Part shown: positions 8,343 to 19,450 of the stretch, piece by piece
Numbering within the stretch: position 1 is the first letter of the stretch
Layout of the letters: each line of letters starts with the position of its first letter
NCBI GenBank assembly: GCA_049487715.1
Contig: CP150546.1
Span: 930,001 to 994,000 of the forward strand
DNA length: 64,000 nt
Direction: 5' to 3'
Source of the DNA: Pycnococcus provasolii
Lineage: Eukaryota; Chlorophyta; Pseudoscourfieldiophyceae; Pseudoscourfieldiales
Program-made: the position numbers and the translations under genes
The notes under the pieces: generated by a model
The model's input: only the letters and a program-made list of their open reading frames with translations
What the model was told of the DNA's origin: nothing
Database searches by the model: none

Positions 8343-10397
8343 CTACCTGTGTACACCGTCCTTTCCTCCTCTCTCTAAAAACTGGGGCTGATTTCGCGCG
8401 TTAAACTTGTCGTCGTACTTGCCACGAGCCTTGAGGTTCTTCACGTAAGGATGCGCCTCGTAACCCCAAAATTCCTCCTTCTCGTCTCCATCTGGATAGA
8501 CAATCTTCTTCAGCGCTTCGACACCCTGCAAGAACGGCCAAACGAATCTCGTGTAGTTAGAGTCGTCTGCCGGCTCGTTGAAAAATCGAATCGCCATGCG
8601 GCGCTGAGTGCGTAGATACGCCAGCTTGTCCTTGAACGGCCACTTAGGATTCGCCTTCAGCACGTCGAGCATCTGCCTCACGTGCTCGTGGCCACGTGTA
8701 CCCTCAGGTACGCCGTGGAAGGCGACAATCTCCATCACCTTCTCCTCATCCTTGCAGTGCAGGTGGCTCATCTTCAGGTCGTTGCTCTGATACCTTCGCT
8801 GGTGCTCGAGCTGCCCAATCGCCGACTCGATCGCACCCTCGCGCATGATATTCCACTGATCGTCGGTCCAATTGTAGCAGCCGGCAAATCCGTCATGCAC
8901 GCCGGGGCCTTCTTCGCCGAGAGCCTCGCGAAGCTTCACCTGCTCGATGACAAACGCCTTCGTCTTTTCGAATCTCGACTCGAGCCATGCGCGCGTCTCT
9001 TCGTACTCCTCATCCTCCATGATGAAGTCGATCCAGCTGAACTTCTCGCCGCGTTCGTACGTCGTGTAGCGATCAAGAGCAGCCTTTGGCGTGGGACGCA
9101 ACTCATCCCATAGAACTGGGGTGGATCCGATAGACTCCGTCGCGAGCGTAGAGTTAACGCCAGTGTCCACCGCCATATTTTGCTGATTCAGTGCCATTCT
9201 TTCCATGTAGGCTTCTTCACTCTGCTCGGGCTGCAGACTCCTCATGAAATTAAATTGATGTTCCCACCACCAGACGTCGTCACGGCTCATGAGGTCATCG
9301 TCGTCGTAGTTGTCAAAGATTCCCGCACCGCGTTCATTCGTAGATCCTGCTTGGCGCATCTCTCGAGACCATTCGTCGCCACCTTCTCTGTCGCCGTCTT
9401 GCGCGCCTCGGCGGCCACGCTCGACGATAGGCCCCCTTCTGACGGAGTCGTCGGCTCGGCTAAATCCTCGGCCACCGCCGCGCCCGCCGGCACCGCCGCG
9501 CCCGCCGGCACCGCCGCGCCCGCCAGCACCGCCGCGCCCACCGGCACCGCGCTGCGGGAAGCTGCGTTGTCGACGCTGCTGCCCGTCCGCGCCCTGCCTT
9601 TGCATCGACACGTCGCCCATGAGCACGGAAGCTGCGTATCCTGTGTTTGTTCCGTCTCCAGCGCCTCTCGGGCCTCGTTTTTGCTGCATCCCTCCTCTTG
9701 GTTGCTGCTGCCTTTGCATCGTCGGCCTTCTCCTTGCGCGGTCTCCGTCACCGTCTCCGTATCCGTATCCGCCGCCGCCGCCCCTTCCCGGCCCTGGCCT
9801 GGTTGGGAACCCTTGTCTTCTCGGCGGCGCGATTCTCTGCCCTCTTCCTCTCGACCTTTCCATCATGGTGCTAGGGTCAATTGGCGCCGACATGACTGTT
9901 GAGGTTGAAGTTTTCTCTGAAGGTTTGTAAGGTTTTTCACCACCGCGTGAAGATCTTTTCTGGTTTGCTGTTCGAGACGGACTTCTTTCCCTCGTGGGTG
10001 AAGAGGGCGGCGGCGGCGGCATTGCTTGAAATCCCACACCCACGAGAGGTTTCCTCTCCCGTGGCGACCCTGGTGGAGGCTTAGGCGAGCCCACTGAGGC
10101 TGGTTGCTCAGAAGGAGGTGATCCCTCCTCCTTCTTCCCCCCCGTGGTGGAATCATCATCCCCCTTGTCGTTCCCTGACGACGCTGACGCTGACGCTGCC
10201 CTGGAAGAAGAGAACCCGGAAGAAGACCCTGGAAGAAGACCCTGGAAGACACTGACACTGAGAGGCACAGGCACAGAAGAAGAAGACCCTGACAGAGAAG
10301 ACCGCCACACATGAGCACTAGCACTAGAGTCTCTGAGATACATCTGACGCAGCGCCCGAGATAACGACGCGGAGGCGGCTGGGGTGGCTGTGGACAT
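8343..10397 (-). CDS. RGG-rich protein with conserved-looking C-terminal domain, function unknown
   Basis: The 684-residue product starts at the first ATG. The N-terminus is Ser/Ala/Arg-rich, compatible with an organelle transit peptide (MSTATPAASASLSRALRQMYL). Residues about 90-380 are low-complexity and rich in Pro, Ser, Arg and Gly, with four tandem GGRGGA units near residue 300, typical of RNA-binding RGG tails. From about residue 390 the protein becomes compact and acidic-aromatic (WWWEHQFNFM, FSWIDFIMEDEEYEE, YNWTDDQWNIM, RRMAIRFFNEP, EEFWGYEAHPYVKN). I do not recognise this domain. An RNA-related organellar role is a guess from the RGG region and transit-like start. Confidence 0.65.
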   Translation of the reverse strand: MSTATPAASASLSRALRQMYLRDSSASAHVWRSSLSGSSSSVPVPLSVSVFQGLLPGSSSGFSSSRAASASASSGNDKGDDDSTTGGKKEEGSPPSEQPASVGSPKPPPGSPRERKPLVGVGFQAMPPPPPSSPTRERSPSRTANQKRSSRGGEKPYKPSEKTSTSTVMSAPIDPSTMMERSRGRGQRIAPPRRQGFPTRPGPGRGGGGGYGYGDGDGDRARRRPTMQRQQQPRGGMQQKRGPRGAGDGTNTGYAASVLMGDVSMQRQGADGQQRRQRSFPQRGAGGRGGAGGRGGAGGRGGAGGRGGGRGFSRADDSVRRGPIVERGRRGAQDGDREGGDEWSREMRQAGSTNERGAGIFDNYDDDDLMSRDDVWWWEHQFNFMRSLQPEQSEEAYMERMALNQQNMAVDTGVNSTLATESIGSTPVLWDELRPTPKAALDRYTTYERGEKFSWIDFIMEDEEYEETRAWLESRFEKTKAFVIEQVKLREALGEEGPGVHDGFAGCYNWTDDQWNIMREGAIESAIGQLEHQRRYQSNDLKMSHLHCKDEEKVMEIVAFHGVPEGTRGHEHVRQMLDVLKANPKWPFKDKLAYLRTQRRMAIRFFNEPADDSNYTRFVWPFLQGVEALKKIVYPDGDEKEEFWGYEAHPYVKNLKARGKYDDKFNARNQPQFLERGGKDGVHR

Positions 10398-11446
10398 CTT
10401 TCACACTTCGGGAGGATGGGCAGATGGGCAGATGGGGAGGAGGAGGAAAGAGCGCCCTCCCTAAAACCCTACGGTAAAGTTTAAGGTAAAGGTTTAGTTC
10501 GGAGAAAGGGTTCGGGGTTTAAAAAAGCTTAAGGTTAGCTACCACTTTTTTATGAGTAGGGGTTTGGGTTGCCGCACGGTTTTGTGTTTTCTTAACTTGC
10601 TTTCCCTTCCTGGCTTTTTTCAGGAGTTTCTCGCATTCTCGCCGCGGGTCATCTCACTCACTCATCTTGCCGCGGGTCCTCTCGGCGATCTCGCTGCCTC
10701 AGGGGAGCACTGAGGAGGACTGAGGAGGTAGGTTGTCCAGGCATGGATCCATGGAGTTCTACGGTATGGAGCCCCATGATGGACTCATGGACTCATGGAG
10801 GGAGGAGCTTGATGACCTAGCTTGATGAAGAAGAGCTCGATGAAGAAGAGCTTGATCTCGACTTTCAAGCTTTGGATGGATACAGAAGAGCTCTTTTGCT
10901 TGAAGGAAGAACAGGAGGAGCTTGACGAGGAGGAGGAGGAGGAGGAGGTTGATGACGAGAAGCTTGAGGAGCTTATTGAGCTTCCTTCAGGAGCTTACTG
11001 TATTGAGGAGTTAAGTTCATGACATCACGTGTGCACACGACAGTCTACAGTATGAGTCTATGTATGTCCCTTCAGGAGGAGGAGGAGGGTGAGGAAGGAG
11101 GAGGTTGAGGAGAGCTCGATGAGCCCAGTTAAGGTTAGTTGATGAGCCCTTGATAGTGCTGGAATGGGAGTGATGGAAAGGTCACGGCTCCAGGTGGTAA
11201 GTAGCACTGAGCACAACACAGCAGTGTATCCCTCAATACAGTAGTAGACGACGAAGAAGACGTCTATATTTTGATTGATTTCAAACATCGGCCGCGGACT
11301 GACATTTCATATTTTAATCTTGTGTTCATTTCACATTACAGGTGTTCAGCCGCAGTGCCTTGACTTCACTCCACTCCAGGGGCCACTGTCCTTCTCACTA
11401 CAGGTATCTCCTGTGAGTGAGTAAAGGGTTAGGTTAGTGCACCTGT
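10398..11446. other. 1-kb intergenic region with GAG-rich and TTAGGG-like motifs
   Basis: No convincing gene. Near the minus-strand gene's promoter it holds several TTCGGGGTTT/TAGGGGTTTGGG boxes (about 10496-10575). From 10700 to 11120 it is a purine-rich tract of GAGGAGGA, GATGAAGA and ATGGACTC repeats; a 66-codon acidic open frame inside it is judged low-complexity noise. An AAGGGTTAGGTTAG box lies just before the channel start (about 11425). Confidence 0.5.
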
Positions 11447-13849
11447 ATGGCGCCTGACTCCGGTGGTGGTGGCGACTCCTCGTCGTCGGCGGCGGGAGGA
11501 CAGAAGAAGAAGAAGTCGGGACGACGGCAAAAGAACTCGTTTCAGCGTCTATGGACACGTCTGAAAGACCGATGGGAACGCTTAAACGCTTCGAACAATG
11601 CCCTGTTCATCTTAAGCGAAAGAAACAGATTCAGGAGACTCGTGCAGCGTATCGTCTTTCACAAGTACTACGACAAGGTGGTGCTCTTCCTCATTCTCGC
11701 CAACTGCGCCTTTCTGGCCATGTTCGACCCGCGCCTGCCACCCGACCACGCGTGGAACGGCGTGCTCGACCTGTCGGAACTCGTATTCACCGTCATCTTC
11801 ACCGTCGAATTTGTCCTGCAAATCGTCGCGAGGAACTTCATCTTTGGCAGAGAAGCGTACTTAAGCAACCCGTGGAACTGGCTCGACTTCATGATCGTTG
11901 TCACCGGCCTGCTCGCGTACGCCAACCTGGGGGGAAACCTCACAGGCCTGCGCACGTTCCGTGCGCTCAAGCCGCTGAAAACAATCAACGGTGTGCCGGG
12001 CATGCGAATGCTTGTCACGACGCTACTGGAAAGCATTCCCATGATTGGCGACGTGTTCCTTCTCATCATGTGGCTGTTCCTCATATTTGGTATCGTCGGC
12101 GTGAACGAGTTTGCCGGCTCGCTGCGAAGCCGGTGCTTCCACGACGACCGCGTCGACGACAACGGCAACGCGCTGATCGTGCACGCGACGCGGAACGTGC
12201 CTTGCAAGGTGGGAACCTGCCCAGCCATGCAGACGTGCGTGTCCACCGGCGAGAATCCAAACTACGGATTCACCAGCTTCGACGACATCTCCGACGCAAG
12301 CCTTATCATCTTCCAGGTGATCACGATGCAAGGCTGGTCCGCCTACATCTTCACTCCCGTCGTCGCGGGAAACGGACCCGTGACGGCAACCGTATTCTTC
12401 GTGAGCCTCGTCGCATTCGGCGGCGTGTTTGCCACCGCGCTGCTAACGTCGGTTGTCACCGCCAAGTACATGCAGCTGTCGAAGCTCGAGGCGATCAAGG
12501 GCGTGCAGGAGGACAGCAAGGCGCAGGGCGCGCTCTTCAACCGACTCATGCGCTACACGGTGCTCAAGTCATTTTACGAATTCGACACGCGCGAGCGCCG
12601 CTGGCAAACGAAGCTGCAGGCGATTGTCATGTCCAAGCAAATGGAGAACCTCATCCTCGCGTGCATTGGCGCGAACGTCTTGGTGATGGCTGCCGACTAT
12701 CCCGGAATGGACAAGGGCGTCGCGGGCATCTTCACGTGGCTGAACTTTGGGTTCAGCGTCGTGTTTGCCATGGAATTTTCCCTCAAGCTGCCGGCGTTTG
12801 GCCTGATCAAGTACTGCAGCGACTCGTTCAATTTGCTCGATGGCCTCGTCGTGACGCTCTGGCTCGTTGAGATGGTACTGACCGCTGGACCATTCGGCGA
12901 CGGTGGCTCGTCGCAGTTCTCCGGCCTTCGCACGTTCCGCCTTCTGCGTGTGCTCCGCTCGATGAAAGTGCTCCGCTCGAATCGCGGGTTGAAAAAGCTT
13001 ATGGAAACAATCTCGCACGGCCTCGCCTCTCTCGGCAGCTTCATGGCGGTGCTCACCATGTTCATCTTCATCTTCACTCTGCTTGGAATGCAGCTCTTCG
13101 GCGGTCCCGACGACACGACCAGCCTGCCACGTCGAAACTTCAACACGCTGTTCAATTCCTTCGTGAGCGTCTTCGAAATGCTCACGGGAACCAACTGGTA
13201 TCTCCTGCTGTGGGCTGGCATGCGATCGAAGGGCAGCGTGCTCGGCATCTACTTCATCTTCTGGCTCATTCTTGGGCACTTCATTCTGCTGAAGCTGTTC
13301 TTCGCAATCATCGTACAGAATTTTGGGCAGGAGACGGATGACGAGAGAGCACAGCGTCAGCAAGAAGAGCGTGCTCGCATCGAGTACCAGAAGAGCATTG
13401 CGCACTCTGAGCTTGTAGGCGAGCGCATCACGCGGCGGCGTCACAATCGCCTGGCGTTACAGTGTGACCGCCTTCGCACCTTTCTGAAAGATGTGGAAAT
13501 GTACGACGAAGTCGACGATGACGGCGACGGTATCGGCGACGACGATATCCCGCTCGCGCCGGGCGAGGTTCGCGACAGCGATGACGACGCGGACGACGGC
13601 CAGTCCGAGATGTCCAACCTTCCGTTCCAGGGAAGCCGGGAGAGCCTGAAGACGAAAAAGGCGATTCCTACCGTGAATGTGAAACCGGATGAAGGCTATA
13701 GCCCGTCGAAGGCTCACTATGGCGGGCTGACGGGTAATGAAGAACGCTTCGGGCCGTGGACAATAACAGGAGACGGTCCTTTGACGGGAGTGAGCGAGAC
13801 TGGCGTTTGGGCGGGGGTGGTGGTGGTGGTGGTGGTCCTGGACCTGTGA
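11447..13849 (+). CDS. voltage-gated cation channel, repeats I-II
   Basis: Two complete six-helix repeats of the Cav/Nav/NALCN superfamily are visible. Repeat I has a voltage sensor LRTFRALKPLKT and pore loop VITMQGWSAY. Repeat II has a strong S4 (LRTFRLLRVLRSMKVLRSNRG) and pore loop MLTGTNWYLL. The usual selectivity Glu is replaced by Gln and Thr. The cytosolic part after repeat II is acidic (DDDGDGIGDDD, about residues 685-735). The frame runs into a Val-rich shadow of a GGT repeat and stops at 13849. Repeats III-IV follow in an overlapping frame, so this is probably the first half of one four-repeat channel of about 1,780 aa; a 65-nt GT-AG intron at 13790-13854 or a single-base slip near 13741-13790 would join them. 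Confidence 0.8.
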   Translation: MAPDSGGGGDSSSSAAGGQKKKKSGRRQKNSFQRLWTRLKDRWERLNASNNALFILSERNRFRRLVQRIVFHKYYDKVVLFLILANCAFLAMFDPRLPPDHAWNGVLDLSELVFTVIFTVEFVLQIVARNFIFGREAYLSNPWNWLDFMIVVTGLLAYANLGGNLTGLRTFRALKPLKTINGVPGMRMLVTTLLESIPMIGDVFLLIMWLFLIFGIVGVNEFAGSLRSRCFHDDRVDDNGNALIVHATRNVPCKVGTCPAMQTCVSTGENPNYGFTSFDDISDASLIIFQVITMQGWSAYIFTPVVAGNGPVTATVFFVSLVAFGGVFATALLTSVVTAKYMQLSKLEAIKGVQEDSKAQGALFNRLMRYTVLKSFYEFDTRERRWQTKLQAIVMSKQMENLILACIGANVLVMAADYPGMDKGVAGIFTWLNFGFSVVFAMEFSLKLPAFGLIKYCSDSFNLLDGLVVTLWLVEMVLTAGPFGDGGSSQFSGLRTFRLLRVLRSMKVLRSNRGLKKLMETISHGLASLGSFMAVLTMFIFIFTLLGMQLFGGPDDTTSLPRRNFNTLFNSFVSVFEMLTGTNWYLLLWAGMRSKGSVLGIYFIFWLILGHFILLKLFFAIIVQNFGQETDDERAQRQQEERARIEYQKSIAHSELVGERITRRRHNRLALQCDRLRTFLKDVEMYDEVDDDGDGIGDDDIPLAPGEVRDSDDDADDGQSEMSNLPFQGSRESLKTKKAIPTVNVKPDEGYSPSKAHYGGLTGNEERFGPWTITGDGPLTGVSETGVWAGVVVVVVVLDL

Positions 13850-13893
13850 TGGAGGCGTACGGTGGTGGTTTCGGTGGAGCAGGAGCACGAGAT

Positions 13894-13924
<31 letters not shown>

Positions 13925-16854
13925 CAACAACAACAACAGGCGGCGAGAAGGAGAATGCCAATGTCAGCGGCGCATCGGGCACGACGCTAGTGCATCGCCA
14001 GCGAACGAACTTTCAGAAACTTCAGTCGCGCGTGCACAAACAGCTTCGAAGCGATGCGAAAGGGGGAGGCACGACGTTTGGAATGGCGCCGCCGAACCAG
14101 AGGCGTGACTCGTTTGACACGGCGTCGAAACCTAGGGCTGCAACTCACGCAAAGATGCTCGTGGCAAAGCTGCTTGATCCAGAGAATGCGAATAGTGCTG
14201 GTGCTGGCGGCTCGAGTGTGCTGCAGAATGCGATGCATAAGGAGGAGCAGAAATTGTTGGCCCGTCATGTGAATGTTGGGGAGGTGCCAGGCCTCGCGAA
14301 GCACCTGAAGAGCACGGACACGTTGAAAGCCCTCGTGGAGCAGACGAAGGACCCAAGTGGCAGACGAGATGTTCAACTTTCGCCAACTGGGAAGTTTGCC
14401 TCCGCGGTGCGTCAGATGAGCGGGCGAAATTTGGGAGGAGTTGGCGACGGCGCGACGATGTTTCAGAAGGTATTCCGCAACCTCAGGCATAAAATTCGCG
14501 AGAAAGTTCAGGATCAGGTACAGTTGCGTCCCATCTGTGAGGACGAGACGATATTGGACATGGAGCCGAACGACCTTGTCGTTCCACCCACGCTGCTGAC
14601 GGCGCGCTCGAAGGCGCTCGATAAGGGTGTTCCCGTGGACACCGTCTACATCTCAGTTTTGAAAGATAAGTGGACACGCAAGGAGAAGGACAAGCCGGAG
14701 ATTATCACGCTCGAGGCGAAACCGGACAACCCTTCTTTTTTGGAACATCGCAGCCTGTTTCTGTTTTCACCCAAGAGTACGCTAAGGCGGGTCTTGTACC
14801 TTGTGGTCACGGACCAGTGGTTCGAGTGGATGCTGATCTCTGCTATTTTTCTGTCGAGCATTTCTCTGGCATTGGACAAGCCTAGTTTGCATCCTGACGA
14901 TCCCGTGAAAAGGGTGGTGGACTTGAGCGACGTCGTCTTTAATGTCGTTTTCTTCTACGAGTTTCTGATGAAGGTGATCGCGATGGGATTTGTCATGCAC
15001 CCTGGCGCGTACCTGCGCAGTGCGTGGAACATGGTCGACTTCCTGATTATGCTCACGTCCACAATGTCTATGGCCACGAACAGCCCGGAATTCAAAATCT
15101 TTCGCAGCTTTCGACTGCTGCGTGCGCTGCGTCCGCTTCGCATGATTCGTAGACTACGGGGAATGCAGGTGGTTGTTGTTGCGCTGATTCGATCCATGCC
15201 TACCACGGTGAACGTGCTCACGTTTGGCTGCTTTTTGTTTTTCATTTTTGGCGTGCTCGGCGTGCAGATGTTCGGGCTAACGTTCTATCGGTGCAATGAT
15301 CCTGATGTGTCGGGCAAGGATGCATGTGTTGGGATGTTTGTTCCCCCGAATGTGACTGAAGCTCTGGCAAACATGGGGAATCCGTTAACGACGACGAATC
15401 CGTTAACGATTGGAAGCTCCATTGATGTGCTATCGACGAATGTGACTACTGCTACTACCACAGTGTTGATGAGCGCGACGGAGTTAACGACAACACTGGC
15501 GGCCAGCGACAACGTCACCACCACCAACACTTCCACCACCACCACCACCACGGTGGCGCTGGCCGCCACCACTGCTGCGCCGCAGATGATATCACGTATG
15601 TGGAAGAATCGTGCGTACAACTTTGATAATTTGTGGAATGCGATGATCAGTTTGTTTGTTGTGGCAACCATGGACAACTGGCTCGACATTGCGTTTGATG
15701 CCGTCGACGCCACTGGCATTGATTCTCAGCCTTCGACGGGAACCCAGCCCGTGATGTTTTTGTTCTTTGTCGCGTGGATCATCATGGGATCGCTCTTCTT
15801 TTTCAACCTTCTCGTGGGTGTCGTGGTGGATCAGTACCTGAGAATTCAGGCGGAAACGGGTGAGCTCGTTCTTCGCACGGAGGAGCAGAAGCACTGGGCG
15901 GAGGCGATTAAGACGAAGAAGTATCAGTCAGAGCAGTCGGAAACGACCGTGGATGTACCCGACAACTTCATTCAAAAGGCGATGTTTCAGGTTCTGTTTA
16001 GCACTCGGTTTGACGTGTTTATCATGCTTTGCATTGTCTTCAACGTGCTGCTGATGGCAAGCTACCACCACAACCAGGCGGCTATTTTTACGGAAGCGCA
16101 GACTTCGCTGGGATTCATTTTCTCCATGGTGTTTCTGTTTGAGGCGATCTTGAAGTTACTAGCGTGCGGCCCGAGCCGGTACTGGAGAGATCCGTGGAAT
16201 CGGTTCGATGCGATTATTGTGCTCTTCGGTTTGCCTTCGATGCTTGGATTGAATATTGGATTAGGTCCAAGCGTGTTTCGGATCTTTCGTGTGGGACGGC
16301 TATTCAAACTATTGAAGGGTGCGCGAGGGTTACGGGCGCTGTTCAATACCTTCTTGGATGCTCTGCCTGCGTTGGGCAATGTTGGAAGCTTATTGTTTCT
16401 GCTGATGTTCACGTACGCCGTGCTTGGCATGAACTTGTACGCTGATTTACCGAGGGACGACGTGATCACGACAAACAACAACTTCTCTGATTTCAGTGCA
16501 AGCTTGCTGGTTCTGTTTCGGGTGTTTACTAAGGATGCCTGGAGTGAGGTTATGGAAGCATGCTATAAGTGCCATGAGCTGGAGTCGGATTGCGGCATAC
16601 AAGTGACGGCACCTTTTTACTTCATCTCGTTTATTATTATGGCATCGTACATCATGCTGTACTTGGTGATTGCGACGATGCTGTTTTACTTCAGTGAGAA
16701 TGCGACGAACGAGAGTCTGCTGAGCGCGACGAGCTTCTTTGATGCCTTGCAGCGCAAAATGATGTTGGATAAGTTTATGGGCAAGCTGACGAAGAAGTTG
16801 GGTAAGCACAAGGCTAAGATGTCGAAGCTTGGGAAACGCGGCGACAGGAGGTGA
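13756..16854 (+). CDS. voltage-gated cation channel, repeats III-IV
   Basis: After a low-complexity start (poly-Gly, poly-Ala, poly-Thr; about residues 19-60) and a basic linker, two more six-helix repeats follow. Repeat III has S4 FRSFRLLRALRPLRMIRRLRG and pore loop VATMDNWLDIA. Repeat IV has S4 FRIFRVGRLFKLLKGARG and pore loop VFTKDAWSEV. A Thr-rich extracellular loop with several N-x-T sites lies before the repeat III pore. With the preceding frame the pore signature reads Q/T/D/D, unlike EEEE calcium, DEKA sodium or EEKE leak channels. The ATG at 13756 may be internal if the two frames are one gene. The 3' two thirds is duplicated at 24363-26407. Confidence 0.8.
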
Positions 16855-16973
16855 TGTATTTTTTGTTGTATTATTTTAAGTAGACTACTATCTACAGTGT
16901 ATTAGTTTTTGTACTACTGTACCAAAACCTACCTTGTAAAACATTATTGTTGCCAATTTTTCTTTTACTTTCT

Positions 16974-19018
16974 TTACATAGCAACTAAGTTGCACACATA
17001 CCCTTCACAAAAGTCAGGCGCTTGTGATAAAATTAACCCCCACCAGCGAGCGTGCACGCTCGCCATCACATTTCCCACCTCGTCGTCGTCGAGCGGCGGC
17101 ACGCGCTCGCTGAACGACAACGACGCTTGCGTCGGTGCGCCAAGGGCACCTGCGTCGTTGTCGAACGCCGTCTCGTCGATACACCCTATGAAAGGCGCGA
17201 ACGACGAGACGACGTGCGTCGCCGGCACGCTCGCGCCACCTGCGCGCTCGTCGCGCGCCAGACGCGCGGACGCCAGCCGAATCCGAGCGGCGACGTCGGC
17301 GACGTCGTCGTCGGCAAATGCCAGTGGCGCGCCCCACCGCAGCGCATTGCCCGCCAGCTCTCCACCCGCGCCTGCGCGCACGTCGAGCAGGAACCGCAGC
17401 GACGGCGGCACGATCCCGCGTCGCCGCAGCGCGCCAGCGAGCGAGCGCCACACGCGCGCTACCGCATGCCGTCGATCGCCCTCCACAAAAAATCTGCGGA
17501 ATGCGAATCCACCACCTCCGGATGGCGCATAAAAGCTGCCACCGCCGCCATTATTATCTGCGACAACAAGCTCACGCGCAAGGCGAATCGCCTCCGGCGA
17601 TGGAGCCATTACCTCCGCGGGCGTCTCCTCAGGCACGGCCTGCATCTCATATGCCGCTGCCAAGGCTTTCACAAAGCCGTTGATTGTCGTGCCGTCCGCG
17701 ACAGCGTGGGCCCACTGCAAATGGACATACGACTTCACGCCAGACTCCACGTCGCCAATTGACTTTTCCAACTCAAGCGTTAGCACGGGCGCCCCGATCG
17801 CGAACGACACGGCACTCTGCAAATACGCAAATAAGCATCCAAGTACCGCTAGCGATGCCATGATCAGCCTCCATGCTGACGGGAGTAATTGTATAGCAAC
17901 CACATCGGGCGTGCCACCGCTGTGTCGTCGTCGAAGGCGTCGAAACACCGCACCCATGCCCTCGCCCCACTTCAAAAAAAGCCTGCCAGTCCAGTAGTCC
18001 ACTTCCAGTCTACCCGCCAGAGATGGATACGAGCGCAAGCTGTACGCCAAGGCTCGTCTCAGGCGATCCTCATCTAGCTCACCATCCTTTTCATAGCTAA
18101 AGCTCATCTTCAGTCGGCTCAGAAACATATCCGTTGGCGAAAGTGGCGTCGAAAACGTGCCGCGAATGTTCGCCTTCACCATGTCGTCGTTTCGACGACA
18201 AAGCGACCACGCAGACCAAAGCGCATACGACGGAAGGGAACATGCGCGCCAAAGCAGCGACATGCCCTTGGGAGTTGGCGCAACCCAAGGAGCACACTCC
18301 GTGTCCGTCAAAGGCATGCGCGCCGCGGCCGCGTGCATGATGGGCACGCAAGTAAAGGTGCGATGATGTTGCTCCCCGTCGTCTGGGCATAGGCCGCGTT
18401 GCAGCCACAACACAAGTCGGTCGACGAGCGCGTCGACCCCTCCTTCATCAAGAAAAAACGTCTCCAGCGGAGGCGCCATCCCACCAGAGAGACGACCAAG
18501 TTGGCCACGTAAATCCACCATTTGCAAGCTATCCATTTCATCTGCGTTTTCGCCGAGTGCATCACGTACTGCGTTCGCGACGGCGTTGCGCAGATGATCA
18601 TCCGACGATCCCCCTCCTCCGTCTTCTGCATATCTCCTCCTCGAACTCTTCTTCTTCAATGATGAGGGCGGCGGCAGGACGGCAACGACGACATCATCAT
18701 CAGCAACGGTTTCCTTCATCACCATCCTATTAGCGGTGACGGCCACATTACCACCTTGCATGATTCGATGGTCCGTCGTGTCATCATCAATCCCATGGAC
18801 ACTGATTCGCGCTCCACCCACAAAAAGAGAACTTGCAATCGTCAGCATATCAAGAGATGCCGGGATCTTTGCGGAGGAGGTATAATTCGTGCTCAGATTT
18901 TCGGTGAGCATTGCAGCCTGAAAAGCCGCATCGAGCAGTGAGGGATGCAACATCCATCCGCTCCTTGCGTAGCTGTGCTCCGGCTTCACACGTACAAGAG
19001 CACTTCCACCACGTTCGT
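16974..19018 (-). pseudogene. duplicated PKS 3' end (ACP-BAHD part), cut by the AT-rich element
   Basis: The encoded protein matches the C-terminus of the intact synthase at 26527-37569: part of the DH-to-ACP linker, an ACP with MDSLQMVDLRG, and the BAHD domain with LSPTDMFLSRLKM, YPSLAGRL and the HAVADG catalytic motif. The frame is open and runs out through the element's left inverted repeat, so the first 25-30 codons of the open frame are element sequence. The upstream remainder of this copy continues at 23087-24362 on the far side of the element. It lacks a promoter and start of its own, so it is scored as a pseudogene fragment, although it could be expressed from the element. Confidence 0.8.
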
Positions 19019-19114
19019 GTGTGTGTGAAGACCACAAAAGATATTTTATACCCTCGTTGTCGCTCTTATGTTCGCTCCAACGAGAATATAAAATATCTTT
19101 TGTTATTTTATGAT
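19019..19114. repeat. left terminal inverted repeat, hairpin-forming
   Basis: Perfect reverse complement of 22991-23086 over 96 bp, beginning GTGTGTGAAGACC. Inside it, ACAAAAGATATTTTATA (19034-19050) pairs perfectly with 19087-19103, and CTCGTTG (19053-19059) with 19078-19084, giving a 17 + 7-bp stem with a 2-nt internal loop and an 18-nt apical loop. Confidence 0.9.
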
Positions 19115-19158
19115 TAGTCAGCACTTAATAACACTCTTACAAAAATGCTGACTAATCA
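19112..19158. repeat. subterminal 12-bp inverted repeat
   Basis: GATTAGTCAGCA at 19112-19123 is the reverse complement of TGCTGACTAATC at 19147-19158, with a 23-nt loop. It lies directly inside the left terminal repeat; the right end does not show it. Downstream (19160-19330) the DNA is a long AT-rich stretch with repeated AATATCGTGT and ATCATAAATA words and no gene. Confidence 0.7.
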
Positions 19159-19378
19159 TAAATATCACACGTAAATAATCATAAATACATACACTATAAT
19201 AACACTTACTATTGTATATTTATATAAATATTCGTACTGTATTTGTATAATATTCGTGTAATATCGTGTAATATCGTGTAATATTCTTATTTTATATAGT
19301 CGTAAATACATATACTATAATCATCACTTAATAATCCATATTCTCATATTATAAGTCATATGACCTCATAAAGTAAAA

Positions 19379-19450
19379 ATGAACCCATATGACATTGATT
19401 ATGAGATTATTCCTAATAGATTACACATAACTACTCTACGATTATACTAG
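19379..19450 (+). pseudogene. possible N-terminal remnant of an element gene
   Basis: A short frame from an ATG (MNPYDIDYEIIPNRLHITT) stops at 19448-19450, just before a 24-bp tandem repeat. It could be the true start of the polymerase or another gene, separated by deletion. It is too short to assign. Confidence 0.25.

Noticed and set aside
9180-9930. Long plus-strand frames opposite the RGG-rich protein
   Set aside because: They are antisense of Gly/Pro/Arg repeats with GC-rich third positions; low-complexity shadows.
10822-11022. 66-codon acidic open frame
   Set aside because: It is made of GAA/GAG repeats in a purine-rich tract and has no independent support.
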